Assembly: GCA_025463305.1 (NCBI GenBank)
Contig: JAOBWK010000095.1
Coordinates: 1-64,000 of the forward strand
From: Ilumatobacteraceae bacterium
GTDB taxonomy: Bacteria > Actinomycetota > Acidimicrobiia > Acidimicrobiales > Ilumatobacteraceae
Direction: 5' to 3'
Length of the DNA stretch: 64,000 bases
Shown here: in pieces, positions 16,205 through 24,934 of the stretch
How the letters are laid out: each line of letters begins with the position of its first letter
Numbering within the stretch: the first letter of the stretch is position 1
Position numbers and translations under genes: made by a program
The notes under the pieces: model-generated
Told to the model about the DNA's origin: nothing
The model's database searches: none
The model's input: the letters and a program-made list of their open reading frames with translations, nothing else

Positions 16205-17699
16205 CACCGGTTCCCACGACGCCCACTCCATCGGAACGCCCGTCACCCTCACGGTGAAGGGCGCCTCGGGCGCCGTCGAACCTGCGTCGTTCGCCGACGA
16301 TGCTCCGCACGATGAGTGCGGCGTGCTCGGCATCTCCACGCCGCACGGCGACGGCGTCGCGCAGATGGCGTTCTTCGGCCTGTTCGCGCTGCAGCACCGC
16401 GGCCAGGAAGCCGCCGGCATCGCCGTCAGCGACGGCATGCGCGCCCGGATGCACAAAGACGCCGGCCTCGTCAGCACCGTGTTCACGCCCGAGGTGCTCG
16501 CGCCCCTCGCCGGCTACCACGCCATCGGCCACACCCGCTACAGCACCACCGGCGGGTCCACGCTGAAGAACATCCAGCCATTCCTGGTCGAGACGATGCA
16601 CGGCACGCTCGCCGTCGCCCACAACGGCAACCTCGTCAACGCCGCCGCCCTGCGCGACGAGCTGCTCGGCCGGGGCTTCGGCCTCAGCGCCACCAGCGAC
16701 ACCGAGGTCTTCACGCTCATGCTCGCTGCCGCCGGCGGTCGCACGTGGGAGGAGCGCATCGAGCGCACCATGCCCGCGTGGAAGGGCGCCTACTCGATGG
16801 TGATCCTCGCCAACGACCGCGTGCTCGCGGTGCGCGATCCGTGGGGCTTCCGTCCGCTGTCGGTCGGGCGGTTGCCGCGTGGCGGCTGGGCCGTCGCGTC
16901 GGAGACGTGCGCGCTCGAGACCCTCGGCTGTGTCGACATCAGCGAGGTGAACCCGGGCGAGATCGTCACGCTGATGGGTGCCGAGATCCACCGCCGCCAA
17001 GCGATGGCCCCCACCACAGGCGCGCACTGCTCGTTCGAGTTCGTCTACTTCAGCCGGCCCGACAGCGAGTGGGACGGCCGCAACGTGCACCACGTCCGCC
17101 AGCGTCTCGGCGAGGAGCTCGCCGACGAGCACCCCGCAGATGCCGACGTGGTGGTGCCCGTGCCCGACTCCTCGATCCCCGCGGCCATCGGCTACTCCCG
17201 TCGCAGCGGCCTGCCCTACAACGACGGGCTGATCAAGAACCGCTACATCGGGCGCACCTTCATCGAGCCCACCCAGGCGATGCGCGAGCGCGGTGTGGCG
17301 CTGAAGTTCAACGCGCTCGGCGCGAACCTGATCGGCAAGCGCGTCGTGCTCATCGACGACTCACTCGTGCGCGGCACCACCGCCGGCCCGCTTGTGGCGC
17401 TGCTGCGCAAGGCCGGCGCGAGCGAGGTGCACATGCGCATCACCTGCCCGCCGATCACCAACCCGTGCCACTTCGGTGTCGACATGGGCCACGACAACGA
17501 GCTGATCGCCGCCAAGCTCTCCATCGAGGAGATCCGCGAGCGCATCGGCGCCGACTCGCTCGCGTTCTTGGGGCTCGACCGGATGATGCGCGCCATCGAC
17601 CGTGAGTCGGGCTACTGCAACGCGTGCTTCACCGGTCGCTACCCGATCGAGGTCGGCGAGGCCCAGGGCAAGCTCGACTTCGAGGGCGTGCTTGCGTGA
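16191..17699 (+). CDS. purF: Amidophosphoribosyltransferase PurF
   Basis: 502 aa from ATG at 16191 with GGAG seven bases upstream. It catalyses the first committed step, PRPP plus glutamine to phosphoribosylamine. The N-terminal ~40 residues are a propeptide ahead of the catalytic Cys in DECGVLGI, then FALQHRGQEAAG and GHTRYSTTG. The C-terminal phosphoribosyltransferase domain has VVLIDDSLVRGTT. Cys residues in GAHCSFE, NPCHFG and YCNACF match the 4Fe-4S ligands of the B. subtilis-type enzyme, so it is probably processed and oxygen-sensitive. The gene overlaps the end of purE. Confidence 0.95.
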   Translation: MFPNDTGSHDAHSIGTPVTLTVKGASGAVEPASFADDAPHDECGVLGISTPHGDGVAQMAFFGLFALQHRGQEAAGIAVSDGMRARMHKDAGLVSTVFTPEVLAPLAGYHAIGHTRYSTTGGSTLKNIQPFLVETMHGTLAVAHNGNLVNAAALRDELLGRGFGLSATSDTEVFTLMLAAAGGRTWEERIERTMPAWKGAYSMVILANDRVLAVRDPWGFRPLSVGRLPRGGWAVASETCALETLGCVDISEVNPGEIVTLMGAEIHRRQAMAPTTGAHCSFEFVYFSRPDSEWDGRNVHHVRQRLGEELADEHPADADVVVPVPDSSIPAAIGYSRRSGLPYNDGLIKNRYIGRTFIEPTQAMRERGVALKFNALGANLIGKRVVLIDDSLVRGTTAGPLVALLRKAGASEVHMRITCPPITNPCHFGVDMGHDNELIAAKLSIEEIRERIGADSLAFLGLDRMMRAIDRESGYCNACFTGRYPIEVGEAQGKLDFEGVLA

Positions 17700-20056
17700 G
17701 CGATCCCGGCGCCGAGATCGTGTTCGACGACGCGCCCGGCGGTGATGTCGCCGACGTTCTGGACCATGACGGTGCAGCCTCGGTCGCGTTCGAGGAGACG
17801 GCGGAGGCCGTCACCACCAGCACGGTCCTGATCGTGGGCGGCGGTGCACGTGAGCACGCGCTCGCCTGGGCCACGCGCCGTTCGCCACGCTGCGGCACGC
17901 TCTACACCGCGCCCGGCAACGACGACATGCCCGGCGACCGCGTCGCCATCGCCGCCGACGACGTCGTGGGCCTCACCGACTTCGCCGTCACCAACGGTGT
18001 CGATCTGGTGATCGTCGGCCCCGAGGTGGCGCTCGCCGCCGGCCTCGTCGACTCGCTGACGGCAGCCGGCATCACCGCGTTCGGACCCACGCGCGATGCC
18101 GCGCAGCTGGAGTGGGACAAGGCGTTCACCCGTCAGGTGGCCGGCGAGCTCGGCCTGCCGTCGCCCGCCTACGCCGCGTTCGAGACCGCCGCCCAGACCG
18201 ACGACGCCATCGCCTGGTGGAAGGCGCTCGGCCGGCGCATCGTGGTCAAGCAGGTCGGCCTCGCCAGCGGCAAGGGCGTCGCCGTGCCGCTCGACGACGA
18301 CACGTGCGAGGCAGCGATCCGCTCGTTCTTCGTCAGCGGCGGCGTGGTGCTCGAGGAGCGGCTCAGCGGTCCGGAGTGCTCGTTGCTCGCCTTCTGCGAC
18401 GGGATGACGGCCACGCCGCTGCCGTTCGCCCAGGACCACAAGCGGCTCGGTGAGGGCGACACCGGTCCGAACACCGGCGGGATGGGTGCGTATGCGCCGG
18501 CACCCGTGCCGTACGACGTGGCCGAGCTGACTGCGATGTTCATCCAGCCGGTGGTGGACCACATGCAGCTGCGCGGCACGCCGTTCGTCGGCGTGCTCTA
18601 CGCCGGGCTGATGCTCACCGCCGACGGGCCCAAGCTGCTCGAGTTCAACTGCCGGTTCGGCGATCCCGAGGCGCAGGTGCTGATGCCCCTGCTGCACACC
18701 GACCTGCTCGAGATCATCGACGCCTGCTGCAACGGCACGCTCGCCGACACCAAGGTCGAGGTGCGCTCCGGCGCCGCGCTCGGCGTGGTGATCGCCGCCG
18801 CCAACTACCCGGCACCCGGCCCCGCGCTCGCCCCGGCCAGCCCCGCCGACATCGTGATCGGCGAGAGCGAGGGCACGCTCGTGTTCCGCGGCAACCCTGG
18901 CGGGCGCGAGTACACCGTCGTCGGCATCGCCGCATCGCTCAGTGAGGCGCGCACCGCCGCATACGACGTGGTCGCCCAGGTCGCGACGGCCGGCGCCCAG
19001 TACCGCCGCGACATCGGCTGGCGCGCCCACGGTGCCGCGTTGTCGTCGTACGCCGCCGCCGGTGTCGACATCGACGAGGGCACCCGCGCCGTCGAGCAGC
19101 TCAAGGCCGGCGTCGAGCGCACCCACACGTCATCGGTGCTCGGCGGCATCGGTGCGTTCGGTGGCACGTTCGACCTGTCCCAGATCGTCACCATGGACAA
19201 GCCCGTGCTGGTGGCGTCCACCGATGGTGTCGGCACCAAGGTCGAGCTCGCCGCCCGCGCCGGGCGCTACGACGTTCCCGGCCAGGACATCGTCAACCAC
19301 TGCGTCAACGACGTGCTCGTGCAGGGCGCCCGCCCGCTGTTCTTCCTCGACTACTTCGCCTCGTCGGCCATCCACGCCGAGCAGGTCGCTGCCGTCGTGA
19401 ACGGGATGTCGATGGCGTGCACTGCCGCCGGCTGCGTGCTGCTCGGCGGCGAGACCGCCGAGATGCCCGGCGTCTACATGCCGGGCGCGTTCGACGTGGC
19501 CGGCACGCTCGTCGGCGTCGTCGAGCGCGACCGCCTGCTGCCGCTCGACTCGATCGCGCCCGGCGATGTGCTCGTCGGACTGCTCTCGTCGGGCCCGCAC
19601 ACCAACGGCTACTCGCTGATCCGCAAGCTGTTCGACTGGCTGCCGCTCGATGCCCAGCCGGCGCCGCTCGAGTGCACGCTCGGCGATGCGCTGCTGCAAC
19701 CGCACCGCAGCTACCTCGACGCGCTGGCCCGCCCACTCGTCGATCACGGGCTGATCAAGGGCCTCGCCCACATCACCGGCGGCGGGTTGATCGACAACGT
19801 GCCGCGCGTGCTGCCGGCGAACTGCGACGCCTCGATCCGCCTCGGCTCTTGGCCCGTGCCTGCGCTGTTCCGGCTCATCGAGGAGGTCGCCTCCGGGCTG
19901 CCCCAGGAGGAGCTGTACCGCACGGTGAACATGGGCATCGGCATGGTGGTCGTCGTCGCCGAGCACCGTGTCGCCGAGCTGCGCGACTGCATCAACGAAC
20001 CGACGTGGATCATCGGCGAGATCGTGGCCGGCGAGAAGCGGGTGCAACTGGTGTGA
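17696..20056 (+). CDS. purD-purM: PurD-PurM fusion: GAR synthetase and AIR synthetase
   Basis: 786 aa from GTG at 17696 (GTGA overlap with purF). An acidic ~42-residue N-terminal extension precedes the GAR synthetase part (~43-440), with LIVGGGAREHALA, KQVGLASGKGVAVP, DHKRLGEGDTGPNTGGMGAY and EFNCRFGDPEAQ. The AIR synthetase part (~448-786) has SYAAAGVDIDEG, ASTDGVGTKVELA, LLGGETAEMPG, SSGPHTNGYSL and HITGGGLIDN. Bacteria normally encode these apart; eukaryotes fuse them (yeast ADE5,7, animal GART). No frameshift is needed to read through the junction. Confidence 0.93.
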   Translation: MSDPGAEIVFDDAPGGDVADVLDHDGAASVAFEETAEAVTTSTVLIVGGGAREHALAWATRRSPRCGTLYTAPGNDDMPGDRVAIAADDVVGLTDFAVTNGVDLVIVGPEVALAAGLVDSLTAAGITAFGPTRDAAQLEWDKAFTRQVAGELGLPSPAYAAFETAAQTDDAIAWWKALGRRIVVKQVGLASGKGVAVPLDDDTCEAAIRSFFVSGGVVLEERLSGPECSLLAFCDGMTATPLPFAQDHKRLGEGDTGPNTGGMGAYAPAPVPYDVAELTAMFIQPVVDHMQLRGTPFVGVLYAGLMLTADGPKLLEFNCRFGDPEAQVLMPLLHTDLLEIIDACCNGTLADTKVEVRSGAALGVVIAAANYPAPGPALAPASPADIVIGESEGTLVFRGNPGGREYTVVGIAASLSEARTAAYDVVAQVATAGAQYRRDIGWRAHGAALSSYAAAGVDIDEGTRAVEQLKAGVERTHTSSVLGGIGAFGGTFDLSQIVTMDKPVLVASTDGVGTKVELAARAGRYDVPGQDIVNHCVNDVLVQGARPLFFLDYFASSAIHAEQVAAVVNGMSMACTAAGCVLLGGETAEMPGVYMPGAFDVAGTLVGVVERDRLLPLDSIAPGDVLVGLLSSGPHTNGYSLIRKLFDWLPLDAQPAPLECTLGDALLQPHRSYLDALARPLVDHGLIKGLAHITGGGLIDNVPRVLPANCDASIRLGSWPVPALFRLIEEVASGLPQEELYRTVNMGIGMVVVVAEHRVAELRDCINEPTWIIGEIVAGEKRVQLV

Positions 20057-20697
20057 CCGCGAATGGTGTGAGGGGGCGCATCGTGGTGCTCGCGTCCGGC
20101 AACGGCTCGAACTTCCAGGCCCTCATCGACGCCAGCACCAGTCGACCGCCGAAGGCGGCCACGTTGGCAGCGGAGATCGTCGGGCTGGTCGTCAACCGTC
20201 CCGATGCGTACGCGCTCGAGCGGGCGGCGGCGTCGCACATCCCGGCGGTGGTGCTCGCGCCGCTGCCGGGTGAGGCTCGCGCCGACTACGACACCCGACT
20301 CGCCGACGTCGTCTCGGCGATGGCGCCTGACCTCGTGGTGCTCGCCGGGTGGATGCGCCTGCTGTCGATGCCGTTCCTGTCGCGCTTCCCGCGTCGCGTC
20401 ATCAACCTGCATCCGGCGCTGCCCGGCCAGTTCCCCGGCACACACGCGATCGAGCGCGCGCTCGAGTCCGCACAGCGGTCGGAGATCGACCACACCGGGG
20501 TGATGGTCCACTACGTCCCCGACGAGGGCGTCGACGACGGCCCGGTCATCAGCACCGCATCGGTGGTCATCCACCGCGACGACACCGTCGACACGCTCGC
20601 CGATCGGGTGCACGCGGCAGAGCGGTTGGTGCTCGTGAGCGCCGTGCGCGAGGCGCTCAGCGATGTTCGGCGGCCAGGCGCGCCAACGTCGTCGTGA
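20053..20697 (+). CDS. purN: GAR transformylase PurN
   Basis: 214 aa from GTG at 20053, overlapping the purDM stop (GTGA). It transfers a formyl group from 10-formyl-THF to GAR. Motifs: VLASGNGSNFQALI (~residue 12), LAGWMRLLS (~97), the active-site region NLHPALPGQFPGTHAIERA with catalytic His (~117-135), and HTGVMVHYVPDEGVDDGPVI with catalytic Asp (~150-170). It follows purD-purM exactly as the third domain follows in animal GART. Its 3' end overlaps the convergent DUF1697 gene by 41 bases. Confidence 0.94.
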   Translation: MTANGVRGRIVVLASGNGSNFQALIDASTSRPPKAATLAAEIVGLVVNRPDAYALERAAASHIPAVVLAPLPGEARADYDTRLADVVSAMAPDLVVLAGWMRLLSMPFLSRFPRRVINLHPALPGQFPGTHAIERALESAQRSEIDHTGVMVHYVPDEGVDDGPVISTASVVIHRDDTVDTLADRVHAAERLVLVSAVREALSDVRRPGAPTSS

Positions 20698-21205
20698 CGT
20701 TCCAGTTGCGCGCCGTTCCAGGCACCCGCAGCTTCTTCCACACACCCGTCGTGAGCTTGGTCGTGCCGGCGCCGACCGCGTAGCGGATGTAGACCTCGCG
20801 TCCGTCGGCGTGCACCTCGTCGTCGCCCCGGGGTGCGTCCAGGAACGCCTCCACGTCGGCCGCCGCCGGCTTCTCGTCGAAGAACATGACGTACAGCTTG
20901 GAGATGTCGCCGGGCTCAGCCGGGTCGGGCACGAACGGGTTCGATCGGGTGATCGCCTCCAACTCTGCGGCCGTGCGGATGACGGCGTCGATCGTCAGTC
21001 CCATCGAACCGTGGATCAGCGCCTCGACATCGCGCTTCACGGCGGCAGCCCCGGCACGACTGGTGAAGACGATGTTGCCGGTCTGGATGTGCGTCACCGC
21101 ATCTGCGAACCCGGCCTCGACGAACGCCCGCTTCAGGTCCGCCATCTTGATCCGGTTCGAGGTGCCCACGTTCACCGCGCGCAGCAACGCCACATACGTC
21201 GTCAT
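20657..21205 (-). CDS. DUF1697 family protein
   Basis: 182 aa. The start MTTYVALLRAVNVGTSNRIKM, HIQTGNIVF and the pattern ITRSNPF...KLYVMFF place it in DUF1697, a widespread cytoplasmic family of unknown function. Length is normal (~180). Its last 14 codons are antisense to the end of purN, so transcription of one could interfere with the other. Confidence 0.85.
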   Translation of the reverse strand: MTTYVALLRAVNVGTSNRIKMADLKRAFVEAGFADAVTHIQTGNIVFTSRAGAAAVKRDVEALIHGSMGLTIDAVIRTAAELEAITRSNPFVPDPAEPGDISKLYVMFFDEKPAAADVEAFLDAPRGDDEVHADGREVYIRYAVGAGTTKLTTGVWKKLRVPGTARNWNVTTTLARLAAEHR

Positions 21206-21230
21206 CCCGCCGACGTTACGCGAGGCGCGG

Positions 21231-22247
21231 TCAGCGAGGGGCGGGGATGCCGATGTCGGCGAGGGCGCGGCGGTAGGACACGCTGCAGCGATCCTGGGGG
21301 AGGTGGCGCTCGGAGACGACGTCGACGGGGAGGCCGCGTGGGCGCTGGGACTCGACGATGGCCATGTCGGGTCGCCAGATCCGGTCCTCGATGTCGGCGT
21401 ACTCCGCCTCGTCGATCTCGACGCCGTGCGGGAAGGCCGTGCCCCAGTACACCCGGGCCTCGTAGACGTCGACCGGCGTGGAGTGGACGAACATCACCGA
21501 GCCCGGACCGCTCGCGCCCCCGAGCAGGACGCTGCACGGCAGCTCGATCAGGTAGTCGAACACCATCGGGAAGCCGACCTTGTCGGGCGCCGGCGGCGTG
21601 GTCGGATCCATCGCCGGATACGGGAACTGGAAGCCCAGCTGCCAGTCGTCGCGCACCGCCGCGGTCGGCTCGAGCGAGGTCCCCGTTGGGTTGCCGAACG
21701 TGTCGACGTGCAGGACGGAGAAGTGCGAGACGTCGCTGAAGTTCTCGATCTGGCGCAAGTTCTGCGCCTTCCAATCGATCGGCTCGCCCATCCAGAACCA
21801 GTGCGTGTCGTCGTCGAGCGCGGGGAAGGCGACGCGCGGGCGGGCCGGCTCGTCGGCGAGGCACGCCCACACGAACCCGTAGGCCTCCTCCACCGCGTAG
21901 CCGCCCACCGACGAGCCGGGCAGGATGCGTCCGGGCAGCTGGGGGATCTCCGTGCACGCGCCACTCGTGTCGAACGTCCAGGCGTGGTACGGACAGCGCA
22001 GGCAGCCGTCGTCGGTGACGGCACCGAGCGAGAGCGCCACCCCGCGGTGTGGGCACTGCTCGTCGATCAGGCCGAGCGCGCCATCGGGCGTGCGCCAGAG
22101 CGCGAGGCGACGGCCGAGCAGCGTGACACCGACGACGTCGCCGGACCCGACGTCGGCGCTGCGCGCCACGACGTGCCAGTACGGCGTCATCGAGGCGATC
22201 CACGCCACTTCGTACGTCGCTTGGTCGGCCACTCGCAGATCCGTCAT
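21231..22247 (-). CDS. Rieske non-heme iron ring-hydroxylating oxygenase
   Basis: 338 aa. The N-terminal Rieske [2Fe-2S] motif CPHRGVALS...CLRCPYHAW lies at about residues 65-90. The catalytic domain has the mononuclear iron site in NFSDVSHFSVLH (~170-180). This layout is that of vanillate O-demethylase/PobA-type monooxygenase alpha subunits. A ferredoxin reductase partner is not in the window. It is downstream of the LLM gene on the same strand (55 bases), so the two likely form one transcript from the divergent promoter at ~23450. Confidence 0.88.
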   Translation of the reverse strand: MTDLRVADQATYEVAWIASMTPYWHVVARSADVGSGDVVGVTLLGRRLALWRTPDGALGLIDEQCPHRGVALSLGAVTDDGCLRCPYHAWTFDTSGACTEIPQLPGRILPGSSVGGYAVEEAYGFVWACLADEPARPRVAFPALDDDTHWFWMGEPIDWKAQNLRQIENFSDVSHFSVLHVDTFGNPTGTSLEPTAAVRDDWQLGFQFPYPAMDPTTPPAPDKVGFPMVFDYLIELPCSVLLGGASGPGSVMFVHSTPVDVYEARVYWGTAFPHGVEIDEAEYADIEDRIWRPDMAIVESQRPRGLPVDVVSERHLPQDRCSVSYRRALADIGIPAPR

Positions 22248-22302
22248 CGGCCAACGATCGTGTCGGACCGATGTTTCGCCCCGGTGAACGGCCCGCGACA
22301 GT

Positions 22303-23418
22303 TCAGCGGAAGTGCGGGATCACCTTCTCGCCCCACTGGCGGATCGTCTCCATGCCGGCCTCGTGGGAGACCGTGCCCATCTGGGTGAGGCACATGATCT
22401 CGTCGACGCCGGCGTCGACGAGGCGCTCGGCGTACTCGATCGCGTTGCGCCAGTCGCCGTAGGCGTGGTCGGGCGGGGTGTACAGCGAGGTCGCCGACGT
22501 CGTCAGCGGCACGTTCATCTCGTGCAGCCGGGCGACCATCCGCTCGGCGTTGCCCTGCATCGCGGCGAGGTCGTCGCCGGCGTCGATCTCCAAGTTGGGC
22601 GGGTTGCCGGTGCCGTACCAGTGGTGGATCGCCTCGCCGAAGAACCGCTGGCCGCGGGTGCCGATCCGGAAGGCCTCGTCCCTGTCGTCGAGCACGATCG
22701 TCGGGCACAGCGCGGCGAAGTGATCGTTGACCTGATCGCTGACGAACCGCTCGCCCGTGCGCGTCGCGATCGCCTCGTCATAGATCTTGCGCAACCCGGC
22801 GATCTCGTCGGGGCCACCGAACCCGAGCACCAGCGCACCGACGCCCATCTCCGCCGCGAGGCGGACGGTGTTCTCCTTGGTGCAGGCGATGTGCATCGGC
22901 GGATGCGGGGTCTGCACCGGATGCGGCGTGATCGGCCGGTTGGGGATGTCGAGCCGCTCGGAGTGCCACTCGAACGTCTCCTCCCGCCAGATCCGCGACA
23001 GGATCTGCAGGGTCTCCTCGACCTCGGGGTAGGTGTCCGCGACATCGACGCCGAACAGGCCCATCTCCTGCTGCGTCGCACCACGACCGCCGCCGACCTC
23101 GAGCCGGCCACCGGACAGCGCGTCGAGCATCGCCAGCCGTTCGGCGACGCGCACCGGATGGTTGAACTTGAACGGCATCAGCACGCAGCCGTATCCGATC
23201 CGGATGCGGGAGGTGCGCGCCGCGACGAACGAGAGGAAGATCTCCGGCGCGCTCATGTGCGAGTACCACGTGAGCGCATGGTGCTCGACGGCCCAGATCG
23301 CGTCGAAGCCCATCTCCTCCGCGAACACGGCCTCGTCGACGCAGTGGCGCAGCACGCGCTGCTCGTTCGCCGGCGAGGCGTCGTGCATCTGGGCCTCGAA
23401 GATCAGTGAGAAACGCAT
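22303..23418 (-). CDS. LLM-class flavin-dependent monooxygenase
   Basis: 371 aa. Luciferase-like barrel: MRFSLIFEAQM start, GFDAIWAVEHHALTWYSHMSAPE, RIRIGYGCVLMPFKFNHPVRVAE, and GRLEVGGGRGATQQEMGLFGV. The WAVEHH region is like FMN-dependent alkane/nitrilotriacetate-type monooxygenases that use a separate reductase. It is first in a leftward operon with the Rieske oxygenase and is divergent from the SDR-PadR pair. It probably carries out one oxidation step of the same catabolic route; the substrate is unknown. Confidence 0.85.
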   Translation of the reverse strand: MRFSLIFEAQMHDASPANEQRVLRHCVDEAVFAEEMGFDAIWAVEHHALTWYSHMSAPEIFLSFVAARTSRIRIGYGCVLMPFKFNHPVRVAERLAMLDALSGGRLEVGGGRGATQQEMGLFGVDVADTYPEVEETLQILSRIWREETFEWHSERLDIPNRPITPHPVQTPHPPMHIACTKENTVRLAAEMGVGALVLGFGGPDEIAGLRKIYDEAIATRTGERFVSDQVNDHFAALCPTIVLDDRDEAFRIGTRGQRFFGEAIHHWYGTGNPPNLEIDAGDDLAAMQGNAERMVARLHEMNVPLTTSATSLYTPPDHAYGDWRNAIEYAERLVDAGVDEIMCLTQMGTVSHEAGMETIRQWGEKVIPHFR

Positions 23419-23462
23419 GCCACAACCCCCATATGATCCATCCCGTGACAGATCAACTCGTC

Positions 23463-23481
23463 ATAGTTCTATTTGAACTAT
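23463..23481. promoter_or_regulatory. Inverted-repeat operator in divergent promoter
   Basis: A perfect 7-base inverted repeat, ATAGTTC-TATTT-GAACTAT, AT-rich in a region otherwise near 70% GC, is centred between the LLM start (23418) and the SDR start (23531). The position and shape are those of a regulator-binding site. The PadR-like protein encoded at 24298-24885 in the rightward operon is the obvious candidate ligand-responsive repressor; this link is inference. Confidence 0.6.
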
Positions 23482-23530
23482 CGTCGGACGTCAAGAGGAC
23501 TTGATCGTGCACGACGAACAGGGGGCCAGG

Positions 23531-24301
23531 ATGAACACGTTGACCGGACGGATCGCCGTCATCACCGGGGGCGCGAGGGGCATGGGCGCATCGCACGCCC
23601 GACGGTTCGTGGCCGAGGGCGCGTCCGTCGTCATCACCGACGTCGGCGACGCAGGCGGGCTCGCGCTTGCCGCGGAGCTCGGCGAGGCCGCGCACTTCGT
23701 CCACCACGACGTCAGCAGCGAGGACGACTGGGCGAACGTCATCACGACGACGGTGAAGCACTTCGGTGGCCTCGACATCCTCGTCAACAACGCCGGCATC
23801 CACTGGGTGCGCCCGCTGGAGGACGAGACGGTCGCCGCGTTCCGCCAGGCGTTCGAGGTCAACCTGCTCGGCACGTTCCTCGGCATCCGCTCGGCCGTCG
23901 CACCGATGCGCTCCCGTGGCGGGGGGTCGATCATCAACGTCAGCTCGCTCGCCGGCACCACGGGCCAGGGTTGGCACGCCGCGTACGGCGCGTCGAAGTG
24001 GGGCGTGCGCGGGCTCAGCCGCGTCGCCGCCAACGAGCTCGGCCACGACGGCATCCGGGTCAACACCGTGCTGCCCGGCGCGATCGAGACCGACATGCTG
24101 CCGCCCGACCGCGGCGGCCTGGGGAGCAACCGCTTCGCCCACCTGCCGCTCGGCCGATCAGGGCTGCCGGCGGAGATCAGCTCGCTCGTGCTGTTCCTCG
24201 CCTCCGACGAATCGTCGTACATCAGTGGCGGCGAGTTCGCGATCGACGGCGGCAGCTCGTCCGGACCGCCACTCACCCCACGACCGAGCGCGCCGGCATG
24301 A
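23531..24301 (+). CDS. Short-chain dehydrogenase/reductase
   Basis: 256 aa from ATG at 23531 (MNTLTGRIAVITGG). A GTG at 23507, with AGAGGA eight bases upstream, is an alternative start that would add a non-conserved leader. Motifs: TGGARGMG (~12), NNAG (~85), NVSSLAG (~135) and YGASKWGV (~150), with C-terminal GGEFAIDGG. The style is of the hydroxysteroid/cyclic alcohol dehydrogenase group. An Asp after strand 2 (VITDVGD) favours NAD. It overlaps the PadR gene by ATGA and is driven from the operator region at 23463. Confidence 0.88.
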   Translation: MNTLTGRIAVITGGARGMGASHARRFVAEGASVVITDVGDAGGLALAAELGEAAHFVHHDVSSEDDWANVITTTVKHFGGLDILVNNAGIHWVRPLEDETVAAFRQAFEVNLLGTFLGIRSAVAPMRSRGGGSIINVSSLAGTTGQGWHAAYGASKWGVRGLSRVAANELGHDGIRVNTVLPGAIETDMLPPDRGGLGSNRFAHLPLGRSGLPAEISSLVLFLASDESSYISGGEFAIDGGSSSGPPLTPRPSAPA

Positions 24302-24885
24302 CCACGACCGGCGCCGATGACGCTCCGGTGCTCCCGCCCACCGCGTGGGCCGTGCTCGGCCTGCTCTCGTTCGGCCGCGAGCTCAGCGGTTACGACCTCA
24401 AGAAGTGGGCCGACAACTCGCTGCGGTTCTTCTACTGGAGCCCGGCGTCGAGCCAGATCTACGCCGAGCTGCGCCGCCTGGAGGCCATCGGCTACGTCAC
24501 GTCGCGCATCGCTTCCCAGGACGACCTCCGCAACAAGCGCCTGTTCACCATCACGCCCACCGGCGCGGCGGCCATCAGCGACTGGGTGCAGCACTCCTCC
24601 GTCGAGCCGCCGGTGCTCAAGCACGGGGTCGCGTTGCGGGCCTGGCTCGGGCACCTCGCCGATCCCGCGAGGTTGCGCGAGGTCGTCGCCGAACACCGCG
24701 ACAACAGCGCCCAGCTGGCACGTGAGGCCGGCGACGCGGCCGAGAGCGCGGCGGTCACCGACGGTTGGGAGTACCCGGCGCTCGTCAACCGCTGGAGCCA
24801 GCGCTACTTCGCGGCCGAGCAGCGGCTGGCCGAGGAGATGCTGGCCGATCTCGACGACCTCGCCCAAGCACGCGACAGGCGTTGA
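24298..24885 (+). CDS. PadR-family transcriptional regulator
   Basis: 195 aa. The N-terminal winged helix has the PadR pattern AVLGLLSFGRELSGYDLKKW, SSQIYAELRRLEAIGYV and the wing ...NKRLFTITPTGAAAI (~residues 15-100). The C-terminal half is helical, as in the PadR-s2/Vir family that dimerises through it. It is co-transcribed with the SDR through an ATGA overlap. It likely controls both arms of this divergent cluster via the palindrome at 23463-23481. Confidence 0.88.
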   Translation: MTTTGADDAPVLPPTAWAVLGLLSFGRELSGYDLKKWADNSLRFFYWSPASSQIYAELRRLEAIGYVTSRIASQDDLRNKRLFTITPTGAAAISDWVQHSSVEPPVLKHGVALRAWLGHLADPARLREVVAEHRDNSAQLAREAGDAAESAAVTDGWEYPALVNRWSQRYFAAEQRLAEEMLADLDDLAQARDRR

Positions 24886-24890
24886 CAAAA

Positions 24891-24902
24891 ATCAACGTTG
24901 AT
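24891..24902. promoter_or_regulatory. 12-base perfect palindrome before the CoA-transferase
   Basis: ATCAACGTTGAT lies 33 bases upstream of the CoA-transferase ATG. A TTGACA (-35-like) at 24882-24887 is next to it, so the palindrome would sit in the promoter spacer. No convincing -10 follows. It may be an operator; its sequence differs from the ATAGTTC site at 23463, so a different regulator is implied if it is real. Confidence 0.35.
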
Positions 24903-24934
24903 CTCGTCTGATCGCTGAGCCACGATGCCCGGAC

